Source of the DNA: Streptomyces noursei ATCC 11455
GTDB lineage: Bacteria; Actinomycetota; Actinomycetes; Streptomycetales; Streptomycetaceae
Assembly (NCBI RefSeq): GCF_001704275.1
Contig: NZ_CP011533.1
Span: forward strand, 8,618,001-8,682,000
Direction: 5' to 3'
DNA length: 64,000 nt
Each line of letters starts with the position of its first letter. The stretch's first letter is position 1. The notes under the pieces were generated by a model that was not told the origin of the DNA, did not search any database, and was given only the letters and a program-made list of their open reading frames with translations. A program made the translations under genes and the position numbers. Shown piece by piece: positions 16,142 through 24,295 of the stretch.

Positions 16142-16879
16142 ATGAAGCGACGCATACCCTTCCGACTCCGCAGACCCGTCGCCGGCGCCCTCGGCCGGCG
16201 AGCGGGCGCAGCGCTCGCCCTCACCTCCCTCGCCCTACCGCTGACGGTCGCCCTGAGTTCCCCCGCCCAGGCCGCCTCGGCGGGCTGCCACGGGCTCCGT
16301 GGCCCCTACCAGCGGCAGGCCGAGCGGTTCCTCGGGCTCAAGGTCGACGGCCGCCAGTCGCCGTCCGACTGCCGCGCCATCCGTGCCTTCCAGACCAGTC
16401 ACGGCATCACCCCCAACTACGGGTACGCCGGCCCCGTCACGTGGAACGTGATGCAACTGGTCGCCAGGCAGCGGACGGCCGGCCACAACCCCAACAGCGC
16501 CCACAAGTGCCCCACCAACAAAGGGCGGATCGCCTGCGTCGACCTGACCCGGCAGCTCAGCTGGATCCAGGACGGCAAGCGCCTGGTGTACGGGCCGGTG
16601 CCGGTCCGCACCGGCCGCAAGGGCGGCGAGACCCGCACCGGCCTCAAGCGGATCTACTGGCGGCACCTGCACCACGTGTCGACGATCTACCACACGCCCA
16701 TGCCCTACAGCCAGTTCTTCGACGGCGGCGAGGCGTTCCACGCCATCAGCGGCAGCGTGTGGTCCGCCCCCGGCTCGCACGGCTGCGTCAACATGCGCCC
16801 CAATGACGCGAAGAAGTACTGGTCGCTGCTGCACAACGGCGACGACGTGTACGTCTACGGCCACAAGCCGGGCACCTGA
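16142..16879 (+). CDS. secreted L,D-transpeptidase with peptidoglycan-binding domain
   Basis: 245 residues. A long Sec signal peptide (to about residue 43, ending SSPAQA) precedes a peptidoglycan-binding-1-like domain (GPYQRQAERFLGLKVDGRQS ... AFQTSHGI) and a YkuD catalytic domain. The active-site motif is HAISGS...SHGCVNM, with the nucleophilic Cys at SHGC. It would make 3-3 cross-links or attach proteins in the cell wall. Extra cysteines (SAGCHG, SDCRA, HKCPT, IACVD) probably form disulfides. A strong hairpin follows the stop. Confidence 0.93.
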   Translation: MKRRIPFRLRRPVAGALGRRAGAALALTSLALPLTVALSSPAQAASAGCHGLRGPYQRQAERFLGLKVDGRQSPSDCRAIRAFQTSHGITPNYGYAGPVTWNVMQLVARQRTAGHNPNSAHKCPTNKGRIACVDLTRQLSWIQDGKRLVYGPVPVRTGRKGGETRTGLKRIYWRHLHHVSTIYHTPMPYSQFFDGGEAFHAISGSVWSAPGSHGCVNMRPNDAKKYWSLLHNGDDVYVYGHKPGT

Positions 16880-16885
16880 GCACCA

Positions 16886-16921
16886 CGCGGGCGTGCCGCA
16901 CACACGGCCGGCACGCCCGCG
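16886..16921. terminator. bidirectional terminator hairpin
   Basis: CGCGGGCGTGCCG (16886-16898) pairs perfectly over 13 bp with 16909-16921, with a 10-nt loop. It lies 7 nt after the L,D-transpeptidase stop and 30 nt past the stop of the convergent gene at 16951. No T-tract is present. Confidence 0.8.
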
Positions 16922-16950
16922 CCCCGCCGGATCGCCCCCGCCGCGCCCGG

Positions 16951-17454
16951 TCAGTGGGCCAGCAGGGTGTACAGCGCCATCGGTGTCACATAGCCGGGCC
17001 AGCGGCCGTCCGAGAACAGATGGACGTCCGCGTCCTGGTAGCTCTGATCGACGAGCTGGGAGCAGATCATGTGCCGGGTGCTGGCCACATAGCGGCGCAG
17101 CCCCGGAACGGGCACATGGAGCCGGTGGGTGGCGATCGCCAGGTAGTCGAGGAAGCTGTAGGGCACGCCCACATAGCGGTCGGCCGCCACGCAGATCTTT
17201 TCGCGCTGCTGCTCGGTGAGCTGCTTCGGGCAGACGTAGAGCACATCGGAGCCGTCGTACTCGCTGAGCGACCGGATGCGCGCGCCGCCCGGCTCGGCCT
17301 CCAACAGCCGCTCGCCGGGCAGGACCAGGAAGGTGTGTTCGTAGTCGGCGAAGCCGTCACCGTTGATCCACTGGCCGAAGCGGATCAACCGGCCGGTGAC
17401 CCCGGATATCTGGGTGAGCCCGATGTCACCGGGCAGGGGTTGGGTGTGCTTCAT
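16951..17454 (-). CDS. YiiX-type permuted papain-like (NlpC/P60 superfamily) protein
   Basis: 167 residues without signal peptide. PLPGDIGLTQISGVTGRLIR opens the fold, ADYEHTFLVL holds the likely catalytic His, and TRHMICSQLVDQSYQDAD holds the catalytic Cys late in the chain; this His-before-Cys order marks the circularly permuted papain-like group. Such enzymes cut or transfer amide bonds in peptidoglycan or lipid substrates; being cytosolic, this one may act on something else. The ATG at 17454 has GGAG upstream. It is a single gene, convergent with the L,D-transpeptidase. Confidence 0.75.
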   Translation of the reverse strand: MKHTQPLPGDIGLTQISGVTGRLIRFGQWINGDGFADYEHTFLVLPGERLLEAEPGGARIRSLSEYDGSDVLYVCPKQLTEQQREKICVAADRYVGVPYSFLDYLAIATHRLHVPVPGLRRYVASTRHMICSQLVDQSYQDADVHLFSDGRWPGYVTPMALYTLLAH

Positions 17455-17672
17455 GAGCGGCTCCTGGGAGCGTTGAGAAGCGGATTCCCCCGGGTGATAC
17501 CCGGTGTTGGGGCGTCCGCACCGCTGTGGTGGGGCCCGTTGGCCCGCCGGCCGCGCAGGTCGGTGGAGGGGAGTGACACCGGGGATTGATGGTGCTTCTG
17601 TTACCGGAAGGGGTAAACGTCCCGGGACGACCACGGGGGGACGCCAGCGACGACGAGGAGCACGACACCATC

Positions 17673-18497
17673 ATGGCCACCGGCAGCAGCCACACCCCGG
17701 CGACCTCGGACCGCCCCCCGCACCCGGCGCCCACCGCGCCCGACCGCACCCCGCTCGCGGGCGGCGTCGCGCTGGTGACCGGTGCCTCCAGCGGCATCGG
17801 CGCCGCCACCGCACTGGCATTGGCCCGGGAGGGCTGCTCCCTCGCGCTGGTCGCCCGCCGCGCCGACCGTCTGCACGCGTTGACGGAGACGATCGGCGCG
17901 CAGGACAGCGGCCCGGCCCTCGTCCTGGCTGCCGACCTCGGCGACGGGGAGCAGCCGCACCAGGTGGTCCGGCGGACCGTGCAGCACTTCGGCCGCCTGG
18001 ACGTGCTGGTGAACAGCGCCGGTTACGGCGCCCGCGCCGCGGTCGAGGACAGCGACCCCGAGGACTGGGACCGGATGGTCGACCTCAACCTCAAGGCCGT
18101 CCTGCGGATGTCGCACGCCGCGCTGCCGCACCTGCTGCGCGCGGCGGACTCCGGGCCGCGCGGCGTCGCCGACCTGGTGAACGTCAGCTCGGTCGCCGGC
18201 CGGGTGCCCCGCAAGGACAACAGCGTCTACTCCGCCACCAAGCACGCGGTGTGCTCCTTCAGCGAGGCCCTGCGCCAGGAGGTGACCGGTCGTGGCGTGC
18301 GCGTCGGACTGGTCGAACCCGGCATGACCACCACGGAGATGACCGTCGGCGGACAGGCCGCATCGGCCCACGGCCTGCCCGAGGACACCTGGCTGCATGC
18401 CGAGGACATCGCCCGCGCCATCGCCTTCATGGTCACCCAGCCGGCCCGCGTCGCCGTCAACGAGATCACGGTCCGGCCCACCGCCCAGGAGCGCTGA
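17673..18497 (+). CDS. short-chain dehydrogenase/reductase
   Basis: 274 residues. A Ser/Thr/Pro-rich 30-residue N-terminus precedes the classical SDR fold: TGASSGIG cofactor motif, LVNSAGYGARA, and the catalytic Ser (NVSSVAGR) and YSATK. The ARRADRL segment after strand 2 suggests NADP(H). The C-terminus VNEITVRPTAQER matches SDRs annotated as NADP-dependent 3-hydroxy acid dehydrogenases (YdfG-like). GAGGAG lies 12 nt before the ATG, rather far, so an upstream start cannot be excluded. A phosphoesterase gene starts 3 nt after its stop. Confidence 0.9.
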   Translation: MATGSSHTPATSDRPPHPAPTAPDRTPLAGGVALVTGASSGIGAATALALAREGCSLALVARRADRLHALTETIGAQDSGPALVLAADLGDGEQPHQVVRRTVQHFGRLDVLVNSAGYGARAAVEDSDPEDWDRMVDLNLKAVLRMSHAALPHLLRAADSGPRGVADLVNVSSVAGRVPRKDNSVYSATKHAVCSFSEALRQEVTGRGVRVGLVEPGMTTTEMTVGGQAASAHGLPEDTWLHAEDIARAIAFMVTQPARVAVNEITVRPTAQER

Positions 18498-18500
18498 CCC

Positions 18501-19010
18501 GTGTCGCTGCGACTCCTGCTCACCTCCGACACGCACGTCCCCCAGCGCGCCAGGGCCCTGCCGCCGCGGCTGCTGGACGCGATGGCGCGCGCCGACGTCG
18601 TCGTGCACGCGGGGGACTGGACCGACGCCGCCACCCTGGACCTGCTGCAGGCCCGCGCCCGCCGCCTGATCGCGGTATACGGCAACAACGACGGTTCGGA
18701 ACTCCGCGCCCGGCTGCCGGAGGTGGTCGACACGGACCTGGACGGACTGCGGCTGGGCGTGGTGCACGAGACCGGCCCCGCGCAGGGCCGGGAACACCGC
18801 TGCGCCGATCGCTTCCCCGACCTCGACGTGCTGGTCTTCGGCCACAGTCACATCCCCTGGGACACCACGGCGGAGACGGGCCTGCGCCTGCTGAACCCCG
18901 GTTCCCCGACGGATCGCCGGCGGCAGCCCTTCTGTACGTACATGACCGCGGAGGTCGCCGACGGCCGGCTCACCGGCGTGGTGCTGCACCGCCTGCCGCT
19001 CCGGCGGTGA
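18501..19010 (+). CDS. YfcE/MJ0936-type metallophosphoesterase
   Basis: 169 residues. The metal-binding motifs are in order: TSDTHVP, VVHAGDWTD, VYGNNDG, VVHET and VFGHSHIP. This is the small calcineurin-like group that hydrolyses phosphodiesters with two divalent ions; real substrates are mostly unknown. It starts with GTG 3 nt after the SDR stop, so the two genes are almost certainly co-transcribed, although no shared pathway is evident. Confidence 0.92.
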   Translation: MSLRLLLTSDTHVPQRARALPPRLLDAMARADVVVHAGDWTDAATLDLLQARARRLIAVYGNNDGSELRARLPEVVDTDLDGLRLGVVHETGPAQGREHRCADRFPDLDVLVFGHSHIPWDTTAETGLRLLNPGSPTDRRRQPFCTYMTAEVADGRLTGVVLHRLPLRR

Positions 19011-19047
19011 GCCGGGCCGCGCCACCCCGGGCGCCCGCCGGCTCACC
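19006..19047. terminator. inverted repeat spanning both convergent stop codons
   Basis: GGTGAGCCGG (19006-19015) pairs perfectly with CCGGCTCACC (19038-19047), with a 22-nt loop. The TGA of the phosphoesterase and the TGA of the DinB gene are both inside the arms, so the terminator uses coding sequence of both genes. Confidence 0.55.
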
Positions 19048-19552
19048 TGCCCAGCAGGCCCCGCACATAGGCCGCCTGGCCGGCGTGCTGGAGATCGTCC
19101 GCGATCACGCTGACCAGGCGGACGCCCAAGGTGACCGGCGGCGACCAGTTCCGGTCGACGACCCGGTCGAGGTCCTTCACGCCGAGCGTGCCGAGGTGGC
19201 GCACCGTGTTCTCGTGCACCGCCGTGTGATAGCCCGTCAGCAGCTCGGCGCGCAGCCCCCGCACCTTCGCCACGTCCTTGCGGGAGTGCCCGTAGCCGGT
19301 GTCCTCCTCGGCGAACGGCAGCCCGTACGCCTCGTACCACTCGTCCGTGCTCCAGATCTGCTCGGTGCCGGCCACCCCCGCGACATGGTCGTCCTGCACC
19401 CGGGTGAGATGCCAGACCAGCCAGGCGATGGAGTTGCCGCGCCCGTCGGGGCGGGTGGCGAGCTCCTCGGGGCCGAGGCCGTCGACCACCTCCTCGACGA
19501 CCTCGCGGATCCGGCCGAAGGCGTCGACGAGCAGGGCGGTGCTGGCGGACAT
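19043..19552 (-). CDS. DinB/DUF664 family protein (mycothiol-transferase-like)
   Basis: 169 residues in the four-helix DinB fold. GRGNSIAWLVWHLTRVQDDH and the late VSVIADDLQHAGQAAYVRGL provide the three-His metal site typical of the family. Many actinobacterial members use mycothiol to detoxify electrophiles. GGAG precedes the ATG at 19552. It is a single gene convergent with the SDR-phosphoesterase pair; a second mycothiol-type enzyme lies at 14621. Confidence 0.85.
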   Translation of the reverse strand: MSASTALLVDAFGRIREVVEEVVDGLGPEELATRPDGRGNSIAWLVWHLTRVQDDHVAGVAGTEQIWSTDEWYEAYGLPFAEEDTGYGHSRKDVAKVRGLRAELLTGYHTAVHENTVRHLGTLGVKDLDRVVDRNWSPPVTLGVRLVSVIADDLQHAGQAAYVRGLLGR

Positions 19553-19719
19553 GGCGGCTCCGTACGGTGGGGGACGGCCGGTGACTGAGGCGGGCCCATC
19601 GTCGCAAGTAGGGCCCGGGGCCGCCGCCCGGCGCACCGCCACGGACCGTCGCTCCGCCGCATGGCGGAGGCCCGGCGCCGATGTTCGGCGCCGGGCCTCG
19701 GCGGGTGGGTGACGGAACG

Positions 19720-20211
19720 TCAGGACCGCGCGGACCGGATCGCGAGGGTGTCGAGCAGGGCCTGCACCGGCCGCAGCGCACGGTCGCCGGGGCCGACCAC
19801 GGAGAGGATGCGGGGGAGCGGCTCCACCACGCGGACCAGCCGACCCGCCCGGAGGTAGGGGTTGGGGTCGCGCAGCGCGGCCTCCAGGGCGGCCCGGGTC
19901 CAGTACGTCCGGGCCAGGCCCAGCGCCCAGCGGTGCTCGTCGTCGTAGGGCAGCCACCGGCCGGTGGTGTAGGCGTCGGCGAGGTCGTGGGCCTGACGGG
20001 ACATCATCTGCCAGCTGAAGTCCTCCTCGATCAGCTCGCGGCGTCGGCGACCGGGGCGGTCCTCGCTGCACGGTGCACAGAGCCGTACCTGCCGCTGCGG
20101 GCCGATCGGGGGGCGCACCGCCAGGGCGGGCGGGTGGAGGGTGGGGCGTCGGTGATGGCACAGGTCGCAGGCGGCCGCGCCCGTGGTCGAAGGGTCCGGA
20201 TATGAACTCAC
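19720..20211 (-). CDS. hypothetical protein with N-terminal CxxC pairs
   Basis: 163 residues. The N-terminal third has CDLCHHRRP and RLCAPC, which would form a zinc-ribbon-like site, followed by a helical region (EEDFSWQMMSRQAHDLADAY) and WALGLARTYWTRAALEAALR. I do not recognise the family. The GTG start at 20211 overlaps the TGA of a possible short upstream frame (GTGA). A methyltransferase gene lies further upstream on the same strand, about 230 nt away. Confidence 0.65.
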   Translation of the reverse strand: MSSYPDPSTTGAAACDLCHHRRPTLHPPALAVRPPIGPQRQVRLCAPCSEDRPGRRRRELIEEDFSWQMMSRQAHDLADAYTTGRWLPYDDEHRWALGLARTYWTRAALEAALRDPNPYLRAGRLVRVVEPLPRILSVVGPGDRALRPVQALLDTLAIRSARS

Positions 20212-20297
20212 GAAGGACTCAACGACGCAATCGTGACCGGGTGGCGTGGCTCCTGCGTGGCGAACTCCGGCGGCGGTGCCGGGTCGTGCTGAGGCAT
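20208..20297 (-). CDS. possible 29-residue leader peptide
   Basis: A short frame from the ATG at 20297 ends in a TGA overlapping the GTG start of the next gene by 4 nt. The peptide (ending TIASLSPS) has no recognisable motif, and the ribosome site is weak. It is kept only because of the coupling. Confidence 0.25.
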   Translation of the reverse strand: MPQHDPAPPPEFATQEPRHPVTIASLSPS

Positions 20298-20438
20298 GTC
20301 AACCACTTTATCCGGCCCAGGAGTTGGGCAACGGCTGCCCGCACGACAGTCACAATTGGGCATGTACACGTTCTGTTCATCCCGGGGTGCTCCCCGCACG
20401 GACCACCCCGGCGGTGCCGTGCCGCCCTGCCCGGTCGC

Positions 20439-21185
20439 TCAGCCGGCCGCCGGACCCGACCGGGTCGCCACCACCAGTCGGCCGCGCGGACTGCCGTCCG
20501 CCCGCCGCCCCCACTCCGGTACCGGCCGCAACTCCACCGCGAACCCGGCCCGCGCCAGCTCCGCGCTCACCTCGGTCAGCCGGAAACCCCGGTAATACAT
20601 CACGAACCGCGGCCGCCACAGCGCGTTGCGGACCCGCATCGCCGCATCGAAACCCAACAGCGCCCAGTACAGCGGCGACCCCGGCCGCGCGGGCGCCAGC
20701 ACCGGGAACACGAACCGCCCACCGGGCCGCAACACCGACCGCACCTGCTCGAACAACACCGGCCGCTCCCGCGGCAGGAAGTGCCCGAACGCCCCGAAAC
20801 TCACCACGACGTCGAAGACCGGCCCGAACGGCAGCGCCCGCGCGTCCGCCCGCACCCACTCCACCCGGGGGCCGCCCCCGCCGGGCGCCCGCTCGCGGTC
20901 GCGCCCCACCGCGAGCATCCCGGCGCTGATGTCGACCCCGGTCACCCGCTCCCGGCACACCTGCCGGAGCACGCCCACCCCCGCGCCCGTGCCGCAGCAC
21001 AGATCCAGGCCGCCGGCGAACGGGCCGAGCTCCCGCAGCTCCCGCACGACCGGATCCAGCACCGCCGCCGGCGTCCGGAACGGTGTGCGGTCGAACTTCG
21101 GGGCCAGCAGGTCATAGCCCCGCTCGACGGACGACAACGCCTGCACGGCGAGCTCACGGAACGTAGGACCCTCGGGTGCGAACAC
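20439..21185 (-). CDS. class I SAM-dependent methyltransferase
   Basis: 248 residues. Motif I is GGLDLCCGTGAGVGVL, motif II VTGVDISAGML, and DVVVSFGAFGHFLPRE the post-motif region; LRPGGRFVFPV is motif III. The C-terminal part (RPRFVMYYRGFRL ... LARAGFAVEL) is like methyltransferases acting on small hydrophobic molecules. The substrate is unknown. A trypsin-like protease gene lies just upstream on the same strand. Confidence 0.88.
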   Translation of the reverse strand: MFAPEGPTFRELAVQALSSVERGYDLLAPKFDRTPFRTPAAVLDPVVRELRELGPFAGGLDLCCGTGAGVGVLRQVCRERVTGVDISAGMLAVGRDRERAPGGGGPRVEWVRADARALPFGPVFDVVVSFGAFGHFLPRERPVLFEQVRSVLRPGGRFVFPVLAPARPGSPLYWALLGFDAAMRVRNALWRPRFVMYYRGFRLTEVSAELARAGFAVELRPVPEWGRRADGSPRGRLVVATRSGPAAG

Positions 21186-21213
21186 CGCGTCAGCATAGGC
21201 GCCCGGGCCCGCC

Positions 21214-22005
21214 CTACGGCCGGGTGATGTACGCGTGGATCGACGGATCGCTGACCTTGGTGTAGACGCCGGGATGCCCGGGCGAGGCGCACCCCGTCCC
21301 CCATGACGCGATCCCCGCCAGATACCCGTCCACCACCAGCGGGCCCCCGCTGTCGCCCTGGCACGCGTCCTTGCGCCCGCGCTCGTAGCCGTAGCACGTC
21401 ATCCGCGGGGTGATCGAGGATGTCCCGTACGCCCTCTTGCAGTACGTGTCGCTGAGCTTGGGCACATCGACCCGCCGCAGCCGCTCCGGCAGTGCGCCGC
21501 CGTCCCGCGTCGCACCCCAGCCGGTGACCGTCGCCGGTGTGCCGGTGATCGGCTCCCTGCCCTCCGGCAGCAGCGGAACCGCGCGCACCCCGGCCCCGAA
21601 ATCCAGCGGGGACGCCAGCTCCAGCACCGCCACGTCGTAGTCGATCGTGGCCGCGTTGAACTTCGGGTGCCGCAACACCCGCGCCACCGGCACGATCTGC
21701 CCGCCCGACCCGCGCACGCTGCTGCCCGCCTGGACGCTCAATGAGTCCGGCGGCGCCCCCACGGTGCAGTGCGCCGCGGTCACCACCGCATCGGCGCGGA
21801 TGATCGAACCACCGCAGATGTGTCCGCCGCGGCTGCGCAACGACACCTGCCACGGCACGTCCCGCACGTCCGCGTTCCGCCCGCCCACGATGCGGGTGTC
21901 CGGCACCACCGGACCGCCCGCCGCCGTCGCCGGTGGAACCGGCGTCAGCACCGCACCGCACACCGCGACCGCTGCCGCCCCTCGCCGCAGCCATGACCGT
22001 GCCAT
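21214..22005 (-). CDS. secreted trypsin-like serine protease (S1)
   Basis: 263 residues. After a Sec signal (to about residue 29, PATAAG) and a short propeptide comes the mature start IVGG (39-42). The catalytic triad is His79 (TAAHC), Asp124 (DYDVAVL) and Ser219 (CQGDSGGP). Asp213, six residues before the Ser, is the trypsin S1 specificity residue, so it should cut after Arg or Lys. Cysteines are placed for the three usual disulfides. It resembles Streptomyces trypsins. Confidence 0.95.
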   Translation of the reverse strand: MARSWLRRGAAAVAVCGAVLTPVPPATAAGGPVVPDTRIVGGRNADVRDVPWQVSLRSRGGHICGGSIIRADAVVTAAHCTVGAPPDSLSVQAGSSVRGSGGQIVPVARVLRHPKFNAATIDYDVAVLELASPLDFGAGVRAVPLLPEGREPITGTPATVTGWGATRDGGALPERLRRVDVPKLSDTYCKRAYGTSSITPRMTCYGYERGRKDACQGDSGGPLVVDGYLAGIASWGTGCASPGHPGVYTKVSDPSIHAYITRP

Positions 22006-22315
22006 TCCGCCTCCCGCATCCGAGTCGGCCCGGACCCCTCCTCGTCAAGCGATCCTCGACGACGGCGCGGCGCACCGGGGCGAAGTGCCGGCTCATTCCA
22101 TCGATGTGGTGGTAACCGGCCGGGTGGTGTTTGGGCGCGCGCCCATGCCCCCTACGGGCCCGCCGACGCGGTGCCGGCCCCGCCGCGCGTTCCCTCTCCC
22201 CGAGACACGATCCGCCCGCGCCCTCGAACACCACGGCGAGGACCCCGGAAGTGCGTACGCTGAACCAGCCGCCTCACGATGGCCGGATCCTTTCGGTTTA
22301 CGACAGGAGCACACG
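22006..22315. other. divergent intergenic region
   Basis: 310 nt between the protease gene (minus) and the permease gene (plus). It must contain both promoters. I see no palindrome, terminator or further gene in it. Confidence 0.4.
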
Positions 22316-24277
22316 ATGGCCGCCTCCGTCCCTGCCGGTAGCGCCTCCAAAGCCACGCCGCGGCAACGCCTGCGCGCCTGGATGCTGCAGGGCCTGGCGG
22401 ACATGGGCAAGCACCAGCACGCCGAACCGCCCTCCGCCCACCACGGACAGCGCTGGTGGCGCGTGATGTGCCTGACCGGTGTCGACTACTTCTCCACCCT
22501 CGGCTACCAGCCCGGCATCGCGGCCCTGGCCGCCGGTCTCCTCTCGCCCGTCGCCACCCTCGTCCTGGTCGTCGTCACCCTCGCCGGCGCACTCCCCGTA
22601 TACCGCCGCGTCGCCACCGAGAGCCCGCACGGCCAGGGCTCCATCGCCATGTTGGAGCGGCTGCTGTCCTTCTGGAAGGGCAAGCTGTTCGTCCTCACCC
22701 TCCTCGGCTTCGCGGCCACCGACTTCCTCATCACCATCACCCTGTCGGCCGCCGACGCCGCCACCCACCTCGTCGAGAACCCGCACGTCCACAGCGTGCT
22801 CCAGGGCCGCCAGATGATCGTCACGCTGATCCTGATCGCCCTGCTCGGCGCGGTCTTCCTCAAGGGCTTCCTCGAAGCGATCGGTGTGGCCGTCGTGCTG
22901 GTGGGCGGCTACCTCGTGCTCAACGCCGTCGTCGCGGTCGTCGGCGTCTGGCACGTGGTCACCGCCGAACACGTCGTCACCGACTGGTCCCGGGCACTGA
23001 CCACCCAGCACGGCAGTGTTCCGGCCATGATCGCGGTGGCCCTCGTCGTCTTCCCCAAACTCGCCCTCGGCCTCTCCGGCTTCGAGACCGGCGTCGCGGT
23101 CATGCCGCACATCGAGGGCGACCCCGACGACACCGAGGAACGCCCCACCGGACGGATCCGCGGCGCCAAGAAGCTGCTGACCACGGCCGCCGTCATCATG
23201 AGCATCTTCCTCATCATCACCAGCTTCGTCACCACCCTCCTCATCCCCGCCCCCGCCTTCAAACCCGGCGGAGCCGCCAACGGCCGTGCCCTGGCCTATC
23301 TCTCCCACGAGTACCTCGGCTCCGCCTTCGGCACCGTCTACGACGTCGCCACCATCGCCATCCTCTGGTTCGCCGGCGCCTCGGCCATGGCCGGCCTGCT
23401 CAACCTGATGCCGCAGTACCTCCCGCGCTACGGCATGGCGCCCAGCTGGGCCCGCGCGGTCCGTCCCATGGTGCTCGTCTTCATCGCCGTCGCCTTCCTG
23501 GTCACCTGGATCTTCGACGCCGACGTCGACGCCCAGGGCGGCGCCTACGCCACAGGCGTCCTCGTCCTCATCGCCTCCGCGGCGATCGCCGTGACCATCG
23601 CCGCCCACCGCGCCGGGCAACGCGGCTGGACCATCGGATTCGCCGTGATCTCCGTGGTGTTCCTCTACACCACCGTCACCAACGTCATCGAACGGCCCGA
23701 CGGCGTGAAGATCGGTGCCTGCTTCATCGCCGGCATCATCCTGCTCTCCTTCACCTCGCGACTCGCCCGTGCCTTCGAACTCCGCGTCACCGAGGTCATC
23801 CTGGACGACACCGCGGCACGCTTCGTCCGCGACATCGCCCAGCGCCGCATCCGCTTCATCGCCAACGAGCCCGACCAGCGCGACTTCGCCGAATACCGAG
23901 ACAAGGCCCAGCAGATCCGCGCCGACAACGACATCCCGCCCGAGGACGACCTGGTGTTCGTCGAGGTCACCATCCGCGACCCCTCCGAGTTCGAGAGCGC
24001 GCTGCACGTCCACGGCCACGTCATGCACGACCGCTACCGCGTGCTGTGCCTGGAGGGCTCCACCGTCTCCAACGCCCTGGCCGCCCTCCTGCTCTACGTC
24101 CGGGACACCACCGGGCGACGCCCGCACATCTACTTCGAATGGACCGAGGGCAACCCCTTCGCCCAGTTCCTGCGTTTCTTCCTCTTCGGGCAGGGCGAGG
24201 TCGCCCCCGTCACCCGTGAGGTACTGCGCGAGGCGGAACCGGACCGCGACCGACGACCACGGGTCCACGTCGGCTGA
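22316..24277 (+). CDS. APC-family permease with cytosolic C-terminal domain
   Basis: 653 residues. After a cytosolic N-terminus come about 12 membrane helices. The first contains the broken-helix pattern [20 protein letters not shown], and the glycine-rich [20 protein letters not shown] lies near the middle. From about residue 480 a soluble domain follows ([14 protein letters not shown] ... [20 protein letters not shown]). AGGAG lies 7 nt before the ATG. Such proteins are usually called amino-acid transporters, but the long soluble tail is also seen in KUP/KimA-type potassium importers of the same superfamily. Its convergent neighbour is a KdpB-type ATPase, so potassium is a real alternative. 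Confidence 0.88.
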   Translation: MAASVPAGSASKATPRQRLRAWMLQGLADMGKHQHAEPPSAHHGQRWWRVMCLTGVDYFSTLGYQPGIAALAAGLLSPVATLVLVVVTLAGALPVYRRVATESPHGQGSIAMLERLLSFWKGKLFVLTLLGFAATDFLITITLSAADAATHLVENPHVHSVLQGRQMIVTLILIALLGAVFLKGFLEAIGVAVVLVGGYLVLNAVVAVVGVWHVVTAEHVVTDWSRALTTQHGSVPAMIAVALVVFPKLALGLSGFETGVAVMPHIEGDPDDTEERPTGRIRGAKKLLTTAAVIMSIFLIITSFVTTLLIPAPAFKPGGAANGRALAYLSHEYLGSAFGTVYDVATIAILWFAGASAMAGLLNLMPQYLPRYGMAPSWARAVRPMVLVFIAVAFLVTWIFDADVDAQGGAYATGVLVLIASAAIAVTIAAHRAGQRGWTIGFAVISVVFLYTTVTNVIERPDGVKIGACFIAGIILLSFTSRLARAFELRVTEVILDDTAARFVRDIAQRRIRFIANEPDQRDFAEYRDKAQQIRADNDIPPEDDLVFVEVTIRDPSEFESALHVHGHVMHDRYRVLCLEGSTVSNALAALLLYVRDTTGRRPHIYFEWTEGNPFAQFLRFFLFGQGEVAPVTREVLREAEPDRDRRPRVHVG

Positions 24278-24295
24278 ACCGCGGACCCGTCACCG

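Noticed and set aside
17601..19781. Very long minus-strand open frame across the SDR and phosphoesterase genes
   Set aside because: It overlaps clear genes on the other strand and has Arg/Gly/Pro composition only.
22298..24268. Long open frame antisense to the APC permease
   Set aside because: Its protein is dominated by Asp, Gly, Glu and Val with no domain; it is the expected mirror of a GC-rich membrane-protein gene.
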